64,000 nucleotides of DNA from UBA6115 sp040776985. Lineage in GTDB: Bacteria > Bacillota > Clostridia > Christensenellales > Aristaeellaceae. The position numbers were made by a program, and so were the translations under genes. The stretch lies in NCBI GenBank assembly GCA_040776985.1, contig JAXGZL010000001.1, positions 682,001 to 746,000 on the forward strand. The letters run 5' to 3'. Under the pieces are notes generated by a model. The model had not been told where the DNA came from, ran no database searches, and saw only the letters and a program-made list of their open reading frames with translations. This document shows positions 24,632 through 34,099 of the stretch, piece after piece; position 1 is the first letter of the stretch, and each line of letters begins with the position of its first letter.

Positions 24632-27223
24632 ATGGCAGAACTGACCCCGATGATGCGCCAGTATCTGGCGCTGAAAGAAGAAAACCCTGATGCCCTGCTG
24701 TTTTTCCGGCTGGGGGATTTTTATGAGATGTTCTTTGAGGACGCCATCACCGCCAGCCGGGAGCTGGAGCTGACCCTCACCGGCCGGGACTGCGGCCTGC
24801 CGGAGCGCGCGCCCATGTGTGGGGTGCCCTGGCACGCGGCGGAGGGTTATATGGCGCGTCTGGTGGCCAGGGGCTACAAGGTGGCCATCGCCGAACAGAC
24901 AGAGGACCCGGCCCAGACCAAGACCCTGGTGCGCCGGGAGGTGATCCGGGTGGTGACCCCGGGCACCCTGTCAGACCCGGGGAGCCTTTCACAAAAGGAA
25001 AACCGCTTCATCGCCAGCGTCTACTTCACCGGCAAGCGGGCGGGGGCGGCGCTGTGCGACATCACCACCGGGGAGTTTTATGTCCAGGCCTTTCCCGAGG
25101 GAGAAGAGGCCCTGGCCGGCTTCCTGGGACTGCACACCCCCAAGGAACTGATCACCAATGACCCGGACAAGCTGCAGGCGCTGTACCCTGGCTATATCAG
25201 CCAGGTGCGGCCGGAGACCTTCCGCCCCCAGCGGGCCAGGGAGGCCCTGCTTGCGCACTTTGAGGCCGCCAGCCCCCAGGCCCTTGGCTTTGAGGCGGGG
25301 GACAGCCTGACCCTGGCCCCGGCAGGCGCCCTGATCCGCTACCTGGGGGACACCCAGAAGGTGGCGCTTCCGCATATCAACCGGGTGCAGAGGATCATGC
25401 GGGGGGACAGCATGCCCCTTTCTGCCCAGACCCTGAAAAGCCTGGAGATTTCAAGCGCGCTGAGGGGCCAGCACCACGGACACCTGCTGCATGTGCTGGA
25501 CAAAACCCGTACCGCCATGGGCGGGCGCCTGCTTAAAACCTGGGTGGAGGCCCCGCTGATGGACCAGACCCGCATCGAGGCCCGGCTGGACTGTGTCCAG
25601 GCCCTGCGGGAGGACCTGCTGCTGCTGGAGGAATCTGGTCTCCTGCTTGAAAAAGTGTATGATGTGGAGCGGCTGCTGAGCAAGCTGAGCTACCGGAGCC
25701 TGGGTCCCCGGGACTGCTTGGCGCTGCTCCGCAGCCTGGAGGCCGCGCCCCAGGCCCAGGCGCTGCTGTCCCCCCTGCCCCAGCAGGGGATCAGGGAGGT
25801 GCATAACCTGCTCTCCCCGCTGCCGGACATCGCGGCGCTGCTCTCCCGGGCCATTGACCCGGAGGCCCCGGTGCTGCTGTCTGATGGCGGGGTGATCAAG
25901 GCGGGGTACAGCGCGGAACTGGACGAAGCCAGGAGCGCCTCCCGGGACAGCCGGCAGTGGATCAGCGATCTGGAGGCCCGGGAGCGGGCCGCCACCGGCA
26001 TCAAAAACCTGAAGGTGCAGTACAACCGGGTCTTTGGCTACTATATTGAGGTGACGAAGGCCAACTATTCCCTGGTGCCGGAGCGCTACGCCAGGCGCCA
26101 GACCCTGGCCAATGCGGAGCGCTACACCACCCAGGAGCTCAACGACCTGGAGAAAAAGGCCCTGGGCGCGGCGGATGAGATCACCCGGCTGGAGTCCGCC
26201 CTCTATCAGGAGGTGCTGGACAGGCTGACCGAGGCCCTGCCCCGGCTGCAAAACCTGGCCCTGGGATTTAAAACCCTGGACGCCCTGCAGGCGCTGGCCA
26301 AGGCGGCGCTGGAAAACCGCTATGTCAGGCCCCGGATCAACCAGGAAGGCCGCCTGAGGATAGAAGGGGGCCGTCACCCGGTGGTGGAGCGGGTGCTGCC
26401 GGAGGGCAGCTTTGTGCCCAACGACACCGGGATGGACCGGGAGGAGCGGGTGCTGATCATCACCGGCCCCAACATGGCGGGCAAGTCCACCTACATGCGC
26501 CAGACCGCGCTGATTGCCCTGATGGCCCACATGGGCAGCTTTGTGCCGGCGCAAAGCGCCGACATCCCGCTGCTGGACAATGTCTTCACCCGCATCGGCG
26601 CCCAGGATGACCTGGCGGGGGGCCAGTCCACCTTCATGGTGGAGATGACGGAGCTGGCGGATATTTTAAGGAATGCCACCCCCCATTCCCTTGTGATCCT
26701 TGACGAAATTGGCCGGGGCACCAGCACGCTGGATGGGCTGTCCATCGCCTGGGCCACGGTGGAACACCTGGCAGACCAGGAAAAGGGGGGCGCCCTCACC
26801 CTGTTTGCCACCCACTACCATGAGTTAAGCCGCATGGAGGGGGCGCTGCCCGGGGTGGTGAACCTGAGCGTGCTGACCCGGGAGATGGGGGACGAGGTGG
26901 TCTTCCTGCACCAGATTAAAAGGGGCGGGGCGGACAAGTCCTTTGGCGTGTATGTGGCTCGGATGGCCGGCGTGCCCCGGGGCGTGGTGGCCAGAGCCCG
27001 GCAGATTCTGGCGCGGCTTGAGGCCAGCGAAATCACCCAGGACAACATCGGCAAGAACATCCTGGAGGGCCGGGGCAAAAAGAAGAACGAGCAGATGGCC
27101 CTGATGGAATACGGCCGGGCAGAGCTGACCCAGGAGCTGGCGGAGATGGATGTCCTGCAGATGAGCCCCATGGACGCCCTGAACGCCCTGTATTTACTGA
27201 AGGAAAAAGCCCGCAATTTATAA
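24632..27223 (+). CDS. mutS: DNA mismatch repair protein MutS
   Basis: An 863-aa mismatch-recognition ATPase of normal length. The N-terminal mismatch-binding motif is FFRLGDFYEMF (about 25-35) with the key Phe-x-Glu. Later come the connector, lever and clamp domains, and the C-terminal ATPase: Walker A GPNMAGKSTYMRQ (about 613-625), the signature region DDLAGGQSTFMVEM, Walker B LVILDEIGRGTSTLDGLS, and ATHYHEL. ATG at 24632 with AAGGAG upstream is used; the reading frame extends nine codons further without a site. It forms an operon with mutL and miaA. Confidence 0.97.
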   Translation: MAELTPMMRQYLALKEENPDALLFFRLGDFYEMFFEDAITASRELELTLTGRDCGLPERAPMCGVPWHAAEGYMARLVARGYKVAIAEQTEDPAQTKTLVRREVIRVVTPGTLSDPGSLSQKENRFIASVYFTGKRAGAALCDITTGEFYVQAFPEGEEALAGFLGLHTPKELITNDPDKLQALYPGYISQVRPETFRPQRAREALLAHFEAASPQALGFEAGDSLTLAPAGALIRYLGDTQKVALPHINRVQRIMRGDSMPLSAQTLKSLEISSALRGQHHGHLLHVLDKTRTAMGGRLLKTWVEAPLMDQTRIEARLDCVQALREDLLLLEESGLLLEKVYDVERLLSKLSYRSLGPRDCLALLRSLEAAPQAQALLSPLPQQGIREVHNLLSPLPDIAALLSRAIDPEAPVLLSDGGVIKAGYSAELDEARSASRDSRQWISDLEARERAATGIKNLKVQYNRVFGYYIEVTKANYSLVPERYARRQTLANAERYTTQELNDLEKKALGAADEITRLESALYQEVLDRLTEALPRLQNLALGFKTLDALQALAKAALENRYVRPRINQEGRLRIEGGRHPVVERVLPEGSFVPNDTGMDREERVLIITGPNMAGKSTYMRQTALIALMAHMGSFVPAQSADIPLLDNVFTRIGAQDDLAGGQSTFMVEMTELADILRNATPHSLVILDEIGRGTSTLDGLSIAWATVEHLADQEKGGALTLFATHYHELSRMEGALPGVVNLSVLTREMGDEVVFLHQIKRGGADKSFGVYVARMAGVPRGVVARARQILARLEASEITQDNIGKNILEGRGKKKNEQMALMEYGRAELTQELAEMDVLQMSPMDALNALYLLKEKARNL

Positions 27224-27232
27224 GGAGAAAAC

Positions 27233-29020
27233 GTGACCAGCAAGATTCATGTCCTGCCCCAGGAGGTGGTCAGCCTCATCGCCGCCGGCGAGGTGGTGGA
27301 GCGGCCGGCTGCCTGCGTGAAGGAATTGGTGGAAAACAGCCTGGACGCCGGCGCCACCTCGGTGGTTGTGGCCATCACCGGCGGCGGGCTGGACCTGATC
27401 CGGGTGACGGATAATGGCTCCGGCATCGAGCCCGCTGACCTCCGATTGGCCTTTGCACCCCATGCCACCAGCAAGCTGGGCCGGGCGGAGGACCTGCACA
27501 GCGTGGCCACCCTGGGCTTCCGGGGGGAGGCCATTGCCTCCATCTCCCGGGTGTCCAAAATGAGCATTTTAAGCCGGCGCCGGGGAAGCGACCTTGGCAT
27601 GCTGGCGGAAAACACCGGGGGCGAGATGGGCCAGATCCGGGAGGCGGCCTGCGCTGAGGGCACCCAGGTGCAGGTGAAGGACCTGTTTTTCAACGCCCCG
27701 GTGCGCAAGGACTTTATGAAGCGTCCCCAGCGGGAGACCGCCCTGGTGGCGGAGATAGTGCAGATGATGATCCTGGCCCGGCCGGACGTGGCCTTCCGCC
27801 TGACGTCGGACGGCAAGCAGGTCTATGCCAGCCCCGGGGAGGGCAGCCTGTCTGGGGCTGTGCTGTCCGTCTTTGGGCTGGAGGTGTTAAAGGGCCTGAA
27901 GGAGGTGGACGGGGGCGAGCAGGGCGTTTTGATCAAGGGCTTTGTGGGCGTGGGGGAACAGGCCCGGGGCAGCCGCGCCCAGCAGCACTTTTTTCTCAAC
28001 GGCCGGGCGGTCAGGTCAAAAACCCTCAGCCTGGCGCTGGAGGAGGCCTGTCGCCACCGGGTGATGATCGGCCGCTTCCCCCTCTGCGCCCTGCACCTGA
28101 CCCTGCCCTTTTCCCGGGTGGATGTGAATGTGCACCCCAACAAGTGGGAGGTGCGCTTTGCGGACGAGGGGGCGGTGACCGCGGCCGTGATGCAGGCGGT
28201 GTCAGCGGCCCTGCAGGAAGCTCCGCTGTTTTCCCCGCCGCCCCTGTTTGACCGCCCGCCCGCGGCGCCCCCCGCCCAGATCATCCGGCAGGAGCCGGCG
28301 GACATCCCCGTTGCCCCGGCCGAGGATCCGCCCCCAGCCCCCCGGGCGCTGGTGGCCAGGGACAGCGCGGCGGAGCAGGTGATGGTGGAGGAAAGACCCA
28401 TCCCCCAGCCGGAGCCGGAGCAGACGGCGCACCAGGCATTGGAACAGACCCCGCTTCAGGTGATTGGCGTGGCCTTTCACACCTATATCATCGCCCTCCA
28501 CGGGGACAGCTTGCTGTTGATTGACCAGCATGCCCTGCATGAGCGCCTGCTGTTTGACCGGATGATGGCCAGGCAGGGGGAGGCCCAGGATGTGCAGACC
28601 CTGCTGTCCCCCCGGGTGATGCAGCTGGATTACCCGGCCTATCAGACCTTCCTCAGTTATCAGGAGGATCTGGCCAAAGCGGGCTTCCTGGCGGAGGACT
28701 TTGGGGAGCGCTCAGTGAGGCTCACCGGCGTGCCCCTGGCCCTGGGGGAGCCGGTGGCGGAAGCCAGCTTCCTCTCTGCCCTGGACGAACTGCAGGGGCA
28801 GGGGATGCTCAAAGGCCGGGAACGGCTGGAAAAGGTGATCATGTCCGCCTGCAAGCACGCGGTGAAAGGCGGGGAACGCCTGCCGGATGGGGCACTGCAG
28901 GCCCTGGCGGATGAGATGGTGCAAAGCGGCATCACCCCCACCTGTCCCCATGGCCGGCCCATCGTGCTGGCGCTCACCCAGGGGGAACTGGAGCGCAGGT
29001 TCGGCAGGATTCAGAAATAA
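27233..29020 (+). CDS. mutL: DNA mismatch repair protein MutL (endonuclease type)
   Basis: A 595-aa GHKL ATPase. Motifs are IAAGEVVERPAACVKELVENSLDAG (helix with the catalytic Glu and Asn, about 13-37; key ELVENSLDAG), DNGSGI, and TLGFRGEAIASI. The linker (about 330-400) is proline-rich. The C-terminal domain carries the metal-dependent nicking motif DQHALHERLLFDRM, plus ACKHAV and CPHGRPI zinc-site motifs, so it is a nicking MutL as expected in an organism without MutH. GTG start at 27233 follows AAGGAG, 9 bp after mutS. The stop abuts the miaA ATG. Confidence 0.97.
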   Translation: MTSKIHVLPQEVVSLIAAGEVVERPAACVKELVENSLDAGATSVVVAITGGGLDLIRVTDNGSGIEPADLRLAFAPHATSKLGRAEDLHSVATLGFRGEAIASISRVSKMSILSRRRGSDLGMLAENTGGEMGQIREAACAEGTQVQVKDLFFNAPVRKDFMKRPQRETALVAEIVQMMILARPDVAFRLTSDGKQVYASPGEGSLSGAVLSVFGLEVLKGLKEVDGGEQGVLIKGFVGVGEQARGSRAQQHFFLNGRAVRSKTLSLALEEACRHRVMIGRFPLCALHLTLPFSRVDVNVHPNKWEVRFADEGAVTAAVMQAVSAALQEAPLFSPPPLFDRPPAAPPAQIIRQEPADIPVAPAEDPPPAPRALVARDSAAEQVMVEERPIPQPEPEQTAHQALEQTPLQVIGVAFHTYIIALHGDSLLLIDQHALHERLLFDRMMARQGEAQDVQTLLSPRVMQLDYPAYQTFLSYQEDLAKAGFLAEDFGERSVRLTGVPLALGEPVAEASFLSALDELQGQGMLKGRERLEKVIMSACKHAVKGGERLPDGALQALADEMVQSGITPTCPHGRPIVLALTQGELERRFGRIQK

Positions 29021-29962
29021 ATGGGGAATGAAATCAATAATAAGCCGATAATCGCCGCGTTTGTGGGGCCTACCGCTTCCGGAAAGTCAAGCTTGGCGCT
29101 GGAAGTGGCGGAAAGGCTTGGCGGCGCCATTGTCTGCATGGATGCCATGCAGGTCTACCGGGGCATGGACATCGGCACCGCCAAGCCCAGCCTGGATGAG
29201 CAGCGCCAGGTGCCCCACCGGATGCTGGACATGGTGGCGCCGGAGGCACCCTATTCCGTGGCGGCCTATGCGCAGGACGCGGCAGCGGCCATTGGGCAGA
29301 TCATGGAAAGCGGCCAGCTGCCCATCCTCTGCGGAGGGACGGGGCTTTATCTCAGGGCCCTGCGCCAGCCTCTGAGCTTTGGCCACACCCAGGGGGACGC
29401 GGCTATCCGGCGGCGCTGGCAGGCCCTGGCAGAGGCGGAGGGAAACCAGGCGGTGCATCAGCACCTGCAGTCGGTGGACCCGGAAAGCGCCCGGCGCCTG
29501 CACCCCAACGACCTGCGCCGGGTGATCCGGGCGCTGGAGGTGCATGAGCTGACCGGGCAGCCCTTTTCCGCCCAGCGGACGGAGGAGGACAGCGGCCCCT
29601 GGCGCTTTGCGCTCTTCGGGGTTGCGTGGCCCCGGGAGGCCCTTTACCAGCGCATCAACAAAAGAGTGGACCAGATGATTGCCCAGGGACTGGAGGAGGA
29701 GGTGAAAGGGCTGCTGGAAGGCGGCCTGTCGCCGGAGGCCCAGAGCATGCAGGGCCTGGGCTATAAGGAGCTGGTGCCCTTTTTGCAGGGGGAAACCAGC
29801 CTGGAGGAAGCGGTGGAGATCATCAAGCGCCGCACCCGCAACTACGCCAAGCGGCAGGGCACCTGGTTCCGGCGGGAGCCGGGAATCCACTGGCTGCCCG
29901 GCGGGGAGGACATCAAACAACTGGCCTTGCAGGCCATCAGCATCATCAAGGAGCAGGCATGA
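29021..29962 (+). CDS. miaA: tRNA dimethylallyltransferase
   Basis: A 313-aa enzyme that transfers a dimethylallyl group to N6 of A37 in tRNAs reading UNN codons. The P-loop GPTASGKSSLALEVA is at about 16-30. DAMQVYRGMDIGTAKP binds the substrate adenine, and further family motifs are GGTGLYLRAL and GLGYKEL. It prepares the substrate of MiaB, encoded upstream at 22550. The ATG at 29021 directly follows the mutL stop, a classic mutL-miaA junction. Its stop overlaps the next ATG. Confidence 0.96.
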   Translation: MGNEINNKPIIAAFVGPTASGKSSLALEVAERLGGAIVCMDAMQVYRGMDIGTAKPSLDEQRQVPHRMLDMVAPEAPYSVAAYAQDAAAAIGQIMESGQLPILCGGTGLYLRALRQPLSFGHTQGDAAIRRRWQALAEAEGNQAVHQHLQSVDPESARRLHPNDLRRVIRALEVHELTGQPFSAQRTEEDSGPWRFALFGVAWPREALYQRINKRVDQMIAQGLEEEVKGLLEGGLSPEAQSMQGLGYKELVPFLQGETSLEEAVEIIKRRTRNYAKRQGTWFRREPGIHWLPGGEDIKQLALQAISIIKEQA

Positions 29963-31182
29963 GGGATTTGGAGCAGGTTTTACAGCAGGCGGAGCAGGAC
30001 TGCCAGCCGGTTTTCGCGCGCTTTGAGGCGGTGGAGGCCGCCTGCACAGGCCGGGTGCTGGACGCGTTTGAACAGCGCCGGGTGGAGGCGCGGCATTTCT
30101 ATCCCTCCAACGGCTATGGCTATGGGGATTTGGGGCGGGACACCCTGGAAGCCCTGGTGGCGGACATCTTCAGGGCGGAGGCGGCCATTGTGCGGCCCCA
30201 CATCGCCAGCGGCACCCATGTGCTGGCCCTCTGCCTGTTTGGCCTGCTGCTGCCGGGGGAGGAGCTGCTGTCGGTTACCGGCACGCCCTATGACACCCTG
30301 CGGGAGGTGATTGGCCTGGGGGATGAGCCGGGCTCCCTGGCCCGGATGGGGGTCAGCTACCGGCAGGTGGCGCTGAAGCCTGACGGCGGGCTGAACATCC
30401 CCGCGGCGCTTAACGCCATTCATGACAAAACCCGGGCGGTCTTCCTGCAGCGCAGCCGGGGCTATGATATGCGAAAGCCGGTGATGCCCGCCGACATGGC
30501 GCCGCTGATCCGGGCGGTGAAGCAGAAAAAGCCGGACATCTATGTGATGGTGGACAACTGCTACGGCGCCTTTGTGGGGGAGGATGAGCCCACCTTCTAT
30601 GGCGCGGACGTGGTGGCGGGCAGCCTGATCAAAAACCTGGGCGGCGGCCTGGCCCCCACCGGCGGCTATGTGGCGGGCAGCCAGGAGGCCGTTGACCGCA
30701 TTGCCTGCCGGCTGACCGCCCCCGGCATCGGGCTTGAGGTGGGAAGCTATGAAAGCAGCTACCGCCCCTTCTACCAGGGGCTGTTCATGGCGCCCCACAC
30801 CGTCTGCCAGGCGTTGAAGGTGGCGGCCCTGTCCGCCCGGATGGCGGAGCTGCTGGGCCTTGAGGCCTCCCCCGCCTATGACGCCCCCCGGGGGGACATC
30901 ATCCAGGCCCTGGTGATGGGGGACCCGGAGCGGGTGATCGCCTACTGCCGGGGCATCCAGAGCGGCTCTCCGGTGGACGCCCACCTCTCCCCGGAGCCCT
31001 GGGACATGCCGGGCTATCAGGACCAGGTGATCATGGCGGCGGGCGCCTTTGTGCAGGGGGCCTCCATCGAGCTGAGCTGCGACGCCCCCATGCGGCCGCC
31101 TTTCGCGGTGTACCAGCAGGGCGGGCTCACCTATCTTTCCGGGCGCCGGGCGGTGCTCCGCGCCTTCCGGGGGATCATATAA
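29959..31182 (+). CDS. Aluminium-resistance/methionine gamma-lyase-like PLP protein
   Basis: A 407-aa fold-type I PLP enzyme of the family annotated as aluminium resistance protein (YnbB in B. subtilis). Seen are the N-terminal FYPSNGYGYGDLGRDTLE, PHIASGTHVLAL, LSVTGTPYDTLREVIG, and the Schiff-base lysine in GSLIKNLGGGLAPTGGY (about 225). The true substrate is unsettled; the resistance name is historical and some members are called methionine gamma-lyase. ATG at 29959 overlaps the miaA stop (ATGA). The same gene order, mutSL-miaA-ynbB-like, is frequent in Clostridia. Confidence 0.9.
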   Translation: MRDLEQVLQQAEQDCQPVFARFEAVEAACTGRVLDAFEQRRVEARHFYPSNGYGYGDLGRDTLEALVADIFRAEAAIVRPHIASGTHVLALCLFGLLLPGEELLSVTGTPYDTLREVIGLGDEPGSLARMGVSYRQVALKPDGGLNIPAALNAIHDKTRAVFLQRSRGYDMRKPVMPADMAPLIRAVKQKKPDIYVMVDNCYGAFVGEDEPTFYGADVVAGSLIKNLGGGLAPTGGYVAGSQEAVDRIACRLTAPGIGLEVGSYESSYRPFYQGLFMAPHTVCQALKVAALSARMAELLGLEASPAYDAPRGDIIQALVMGDPERVIAYCRGIQSGSPVDAHLSPEPWDMPGYQDQVIMAAGAFVQGASIELSCDAPMRPPFAVYQQGGLTYLSGRRAVLRAFRGII

Positions 31183-31239
31183 AAGAACGGAATAAAAACG
31201 GATCATCAATCAAATTGATCGCTTTATAAATCGGGACGC

Positions 31240-31269
31240 TTGCATTATGTTGTGCTTTTATGGTATAAA
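31240..31269 (+). promoter_or_regulatory. Promoter of the cstA-like gene
   Basis: -35 TTGCAT (31240-31245), 18 bp, -10 TATAAA (31264-31269). The leader of about 120 nt contains two GGAGG-like sites, the second before the ATG at 31394. A small palindrome ATCAAT-CAA-ATTGAT (31205-31219) lies upstream. Confidence 0.55.
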
Positions 31270-31393
31270 CATAATTGTAAACAAACAAACCCAATAGTGT
31301 CCTTTTTTTACAGGGAGGAGATGGTGTAAAAGCTGCATACAAGATCTGCTGAGGAGTCCAGAGTATTCAAGAAATCAAAGATGGAGGTTTGAT

Positions 31394-32968
31394 ATGCTTT
31401 ATTTTGGAATCGGTCTTGTCATCCTGTTGGTAGGCGGTTTTCTGTACGGGAAATATACAGAAAAACAGTTTGCCCCGGATGACAACCGGCAGACACCTGC
31501 AACCGCCAAGCAGGACGGGGTGGACTATGTGCCCATGAGCACCTGGAAAAACGCCCTGATCAACCTGCTGAACATCGCCGGCACAGGGCCTGTGCTGGGC
31601 CCCATCCAGGGTATTTTGTTCGGGCCCATCGCCTTCCTCACCATCCCCATCGGCTGCGTGCTGGCAGGCGCTGTGCATGACTATTTCAACGGCATGATCG
31701 CCACCCGCAACGGCGGCGCGCAGATGCCCAAGATCGTCACCAAGTACCTGGGCAAGGGCACTAGGGGCATCTACCTGATCTTCTCCAGCATCCTGTTGAT
31801 GCTGGTGGGCGTTGTGTTTGTTTATACCCCGGGCGATCTGATTGTGGGTGACATCCTGAAGCAGTCCACCGCCGCCACCAACTGGGTGCTGTGGCTGGTC
31901 TACGGCCTGATCTTCGTGTACTACATCATTGCCACCATGTTCCCCATCGATAAGATCATCGGCCGCATCTATCCCATCTTCGGCGCTTTCCTGATCATTT
32001 CCGCCATCGGCGTGTTGATCGGCATTTTCATTGACGGCGGCAAATCCCTGGGCAACCTGAACGGCTACATCCTCACCACCAAGGAGGGGGTCACCACCGC
32101 CACGCAGTACACCGGCGGCTTCCTGAGCCACTTCAGGAACCTGCCCTTTATCCCGGTTTTCTTCATCACCGTGGCCTGTGGCATCCTGTCCGGCTTCCAC
32201 GGCTCCCAGACCGCGCTGATCTCCCGTACCATGGAGAAAGAAAGCCAGGGTCGCACCGTGTTCTACGGCGCCATGATCATGGAAGGCCTGATCGCCATGG
32301 CATGGGCCGGCGGCGCCATGGTGCTGTTCAACCGGGGCGCCTTGAACGAAGCGGGCGACGCCATGGCTGCAGGCGCAGCCCTCACCACTGGTGCTACCGC
32401 CATGGTGGGCAACATCTCCCGTGAGTTCCTTGGCAACATCGGCGGCCTGCTCGCCATCCTGGGCGTGATCGTGCTGCCCATCACCTCTGGCGACACCGCT
32501 TTCCGTGCCCTGCGTCTGCAGACGGCGGAGCGCTTCAAGATCGACCAGAAACCCGTCAAGAACCGCATTGCCATCGCTGTTGGCCTGTTCATCCCCGCCG
32601 TTGCCATTCTGGTCTTTGCCAAGACCAATGCCAATGGCTTCAACATCCTGTGGCGTTACTTTGGCTGGGCCAACCAGACCCTGGCAGTTTTTGCCCTGGG
32701 CATGGCCACCGTCTATCTGGCGGTGCACAAGCGCAACTACTGGATGACCTTCATCCCCGGCCTGTTCTACTGCTTCATCGTGTTCGCCTTTATTTTCCAC
32801 GCGGACATCGGCTTCAACCTGGACAAGCTTCTGGGCCTGACGGCAAATGATCCCCAGGTCTACACAGCCTCCTACATCCTCTCCGGTGTGGTGACGCTGC
32901 TGTACGGCTGGTTCATCTGGCGCCGGATGCACAGCTCCAGCGAGGACCTTCTGAGTTACGAGGTCTGA
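31394..32968 (+). CDS. CstA-family peptide/pyruvate transporter
   Basis: A 524-aa membrane protein with about fourteen helices. The family core is clear: NIAGTGPVLGPIQGILFGP, GCVLAGAVHDYFNGMIATRNGG (key VHDYFNGM), and SGFHGSQTALISRT near 255. E. coli CstA (about 700 aa) is longer at the C-terminus, while Gram-positive members are closer to this size. CstA-type carriers import peptides or pyruvate during carbon limitation. It stands alone, with its own promoter and a strong hairpin at its 3' end. Confidence 0.9.
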   Translation: MLYFGIGLVILLVGGFLYGKYTEKQFAPDDNRQTPATAKQDGVDYVPMSTWKNALINLLNIAGTGPVLGPIQGILFGPIAFLTIPIGCVLAGAVHDYFNGMIATRNGGAQMPKIVTKYLGKGTRGIYLIFSSILLMLVGVVFVYTPGDLIVGDILKQSTAATNWVLWLVYGLIFVYYIIATMFPIDKIIGRIYPIFGAFLIISAIGVLIGIFIDGGKSLGNLNGYILTTKEGVTTATQYTGGFLSHFRNLPFIPVFFITVACGILSGFHGSQTALISRTMEKESQGRTVFYGAMIMEGLIAMAWAGGAMVLFNRGALNEAGDAMAAGAALTTGATAMVGNISREFLGNIGGLLAILGVIVLPITSGDTAFRALRLQTAERFKIDQKPVKNRIAIAVGLFIPAVAILVFAKTNANGFNILWRYFGWANQTLAVFALGMATVYLAVHKRNYWMTFIPGLFYCFIVFAFIFHADIGFNLDKLLGLTANDPQVYTASYILSGVVTLLYGWFIWRRMHSSSEDLLSYEV

Positions 32969-32989
32969 TCACTTTCTGGCAACACCAAA

Positions 32990-33015
32990 AGGCCCCGGGG
33001 TTTTCCCCGGGGCCT
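32990..33015 (+). terminator. Hairpin after the cstA-like gene
   Basis: Perfect 11-bp stem AGGCCCCGGGG (32990-33000), loop TTTT, complement 33005-33015. No U-tract follows, and it ends 30 bp before the ArsR gene, so some read-through into that gene is possible. Confidence 0.65.
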
Positions 33016-33045
33016 GTCACGCAAAACCTGTAAGGAGGGCCTGGC

Positions 33046-33414
33046 ATGCAGAATCGCTTTGACTGTGACGGCGACCTTATCCACAAGGAGGCTGTGGCGG
33101 AGGTGGCGGGCAAAATGCTCTCAGAAACGGTGTTTGCGGATGCGGCCACCTTCTTTAAGGTGATGGGGGACGGCACCCGGTTCAAAATCCTCTGGGCGCT
33201 GGACAAGCGCGAGCTGTGCGTGTGCGACCTGGCAAGCCTGCTGGGCATGAGCCGCTCTGCCGTCAGCCACCAGCTGGCCCGGCTTCGGGAAAACAAGCTG
33301 GTCACCAACCGCCGGGAAGGGAAGAACGTGTTTTACACCATTGCGGACGACCATGTGCACACGATGCTGGTCAGTTGCGTGGAGCATGCCCTGGAACCGG
33401 AAACGGAGGCCTGA
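33046..33414 (+). CDS. ArsR/SmtB-family metal-sensing repressor (CadC-like)
   Basis: A 122-aa winged-helix repressor. The metal-site motif ELCVCDLA (about residues 59-66) gives the CxC thiolates found in CadC and ArsR. The C-terminal helix has Asp/His/Glu ligands (DDHVHTMLVSCVEH), matching the zinc site of SmtB/CadC. DNA-recognition helix: SRSAVSHQLARLRENK. It is the likely controller of the HMA/P-type ATPase operon 760 bp downstream, whose promoter carries two inverted repeats. No separate promoter is obvious in the short gap after the cstA hairpin. AAGGAGGG precedes the ATG. Confidence 0.9.
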   Translation: MQNRFDCDGDLIHKEAVAEVAGKMLSETVFADAATFFKVMGDGTRFKILWALDKRELCVCDLASLLGMSRSAVSHQLARLRENKLVTNRREGKNVFYTIADDHVHTMLVSCVEHALEPETEA

Positions 33415-33418
33415 CCCC

Positions 33419-34033
33419 CTATCCAAAGGCGACAAAGCCGCCGTTGCCGCCCGCTTCCAGCCACTTTTTCAGGCTCAGGTCAAACTGCAGGCCGTTGTCA
33501 TAGATATGAAGGGTGACGTCCTCCGCCCCCTGGCTCATCCCCACCAGGGTGACCCAGTGCCAGGGCTCCAGGGCGTCCAGCTGCTTTTTAAGCAGGCTCA
33601 GAAAGCCCACCGGCGCCTCCGCCAGCCCCGCCTTTACAAAGGGGAGGATCTGTCCGGCGCCTTCCGCCAGGGAGGTGCCTTTTTCTATGTCCAGCGCCCG
33701 GGCGGAAAGCGCGCTGCCGGATTCCAGCAGCGCCTGGTTGGCGCCCAGCACAAAGCGTTCGGTGGAGTTGAGCCCCATCATCCCCGGGGTGACCCGCTCC
33801 CACATGGCCTCCATCAGCGGCAGCATGTGCTGGATGCTGTTCACCTCAAAGCCCTTTGCCAGTTTTCCCGCCCGGGAGAGGTAGAGCATGATGTTGGCCA
33901 GGGTGCAGGGCCCGCAGCCCGCCTTCCTTTGCCAGAAGCTGCGGAACCAATCCTGGTCACAGCCGTACAGGGGCCGGTTGCCCTCGTCCTTCAGGTGCAA
34001 AAACGACAAATTGTTCAGTAGAAGCTGTGACAA
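33419..34033 (-). CDS. Papain-like C39-type protein, function unknown
   Basis: A 204-aa cytoplasmic protein. YGCDQDWFRSFWQRKAGCGPC (key AGCGPC, about 40) places a cysteine at the start of a helix as in C39-like peptidases (usual CGP-T/A), and PWHWVTLVGMS supplies the matching histidine late in the protein. No signal peptide or ABC domain is seen. Similar stand-alone proteins occur in Clostridia without known function. A TTG start at 34033, preceded by GGAAGGGAG, is preferred; the frame extends upstream through the metal-operon promoter without a plausible site. It separates the arsR-like gene from its presumed target operon and runs in the opposite direction. Confidence 0.65.
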   Translation of the reverse strand: MSQLLLNNLSFLHLKDEGNRPLYGCDQDWFRSFWQRKAGCGPCTLANIMLYLSRAGKLAKGFEVNSIQHMLPLMEAMWERVTPGMMGLNSTERFVLGANQALLESGSALSARALDIEKGTSLAEGAGQILPFVKAGLAEAPVGFLSLLKKQLDALEPWHWVTLVGMSQGAEDVTLHIYDNGLQFDLSLKKWLEAGGNGGFVAFG

Positions 34034-34099
34034 TGAACGCTCCCTTCCGCGCGACGCGTTTGCTTTGCCATCATTATACCCCGGCGGGAAAAGTTTTGC

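Noticed and set aside
29980..31209. Minus-strand frame of 409 codons opposite the PLP-enzyme gene
   Set aside because: Shadow frame without ribosome site or recognisable domains.
31367..32932. Minus-strand frame of 521 codons opposite the cstA-like gene
   Set aside because: The translation is extremely rich in Asp, His, Gly and Gln, the usual mirror of a membrane protein, with no motif.
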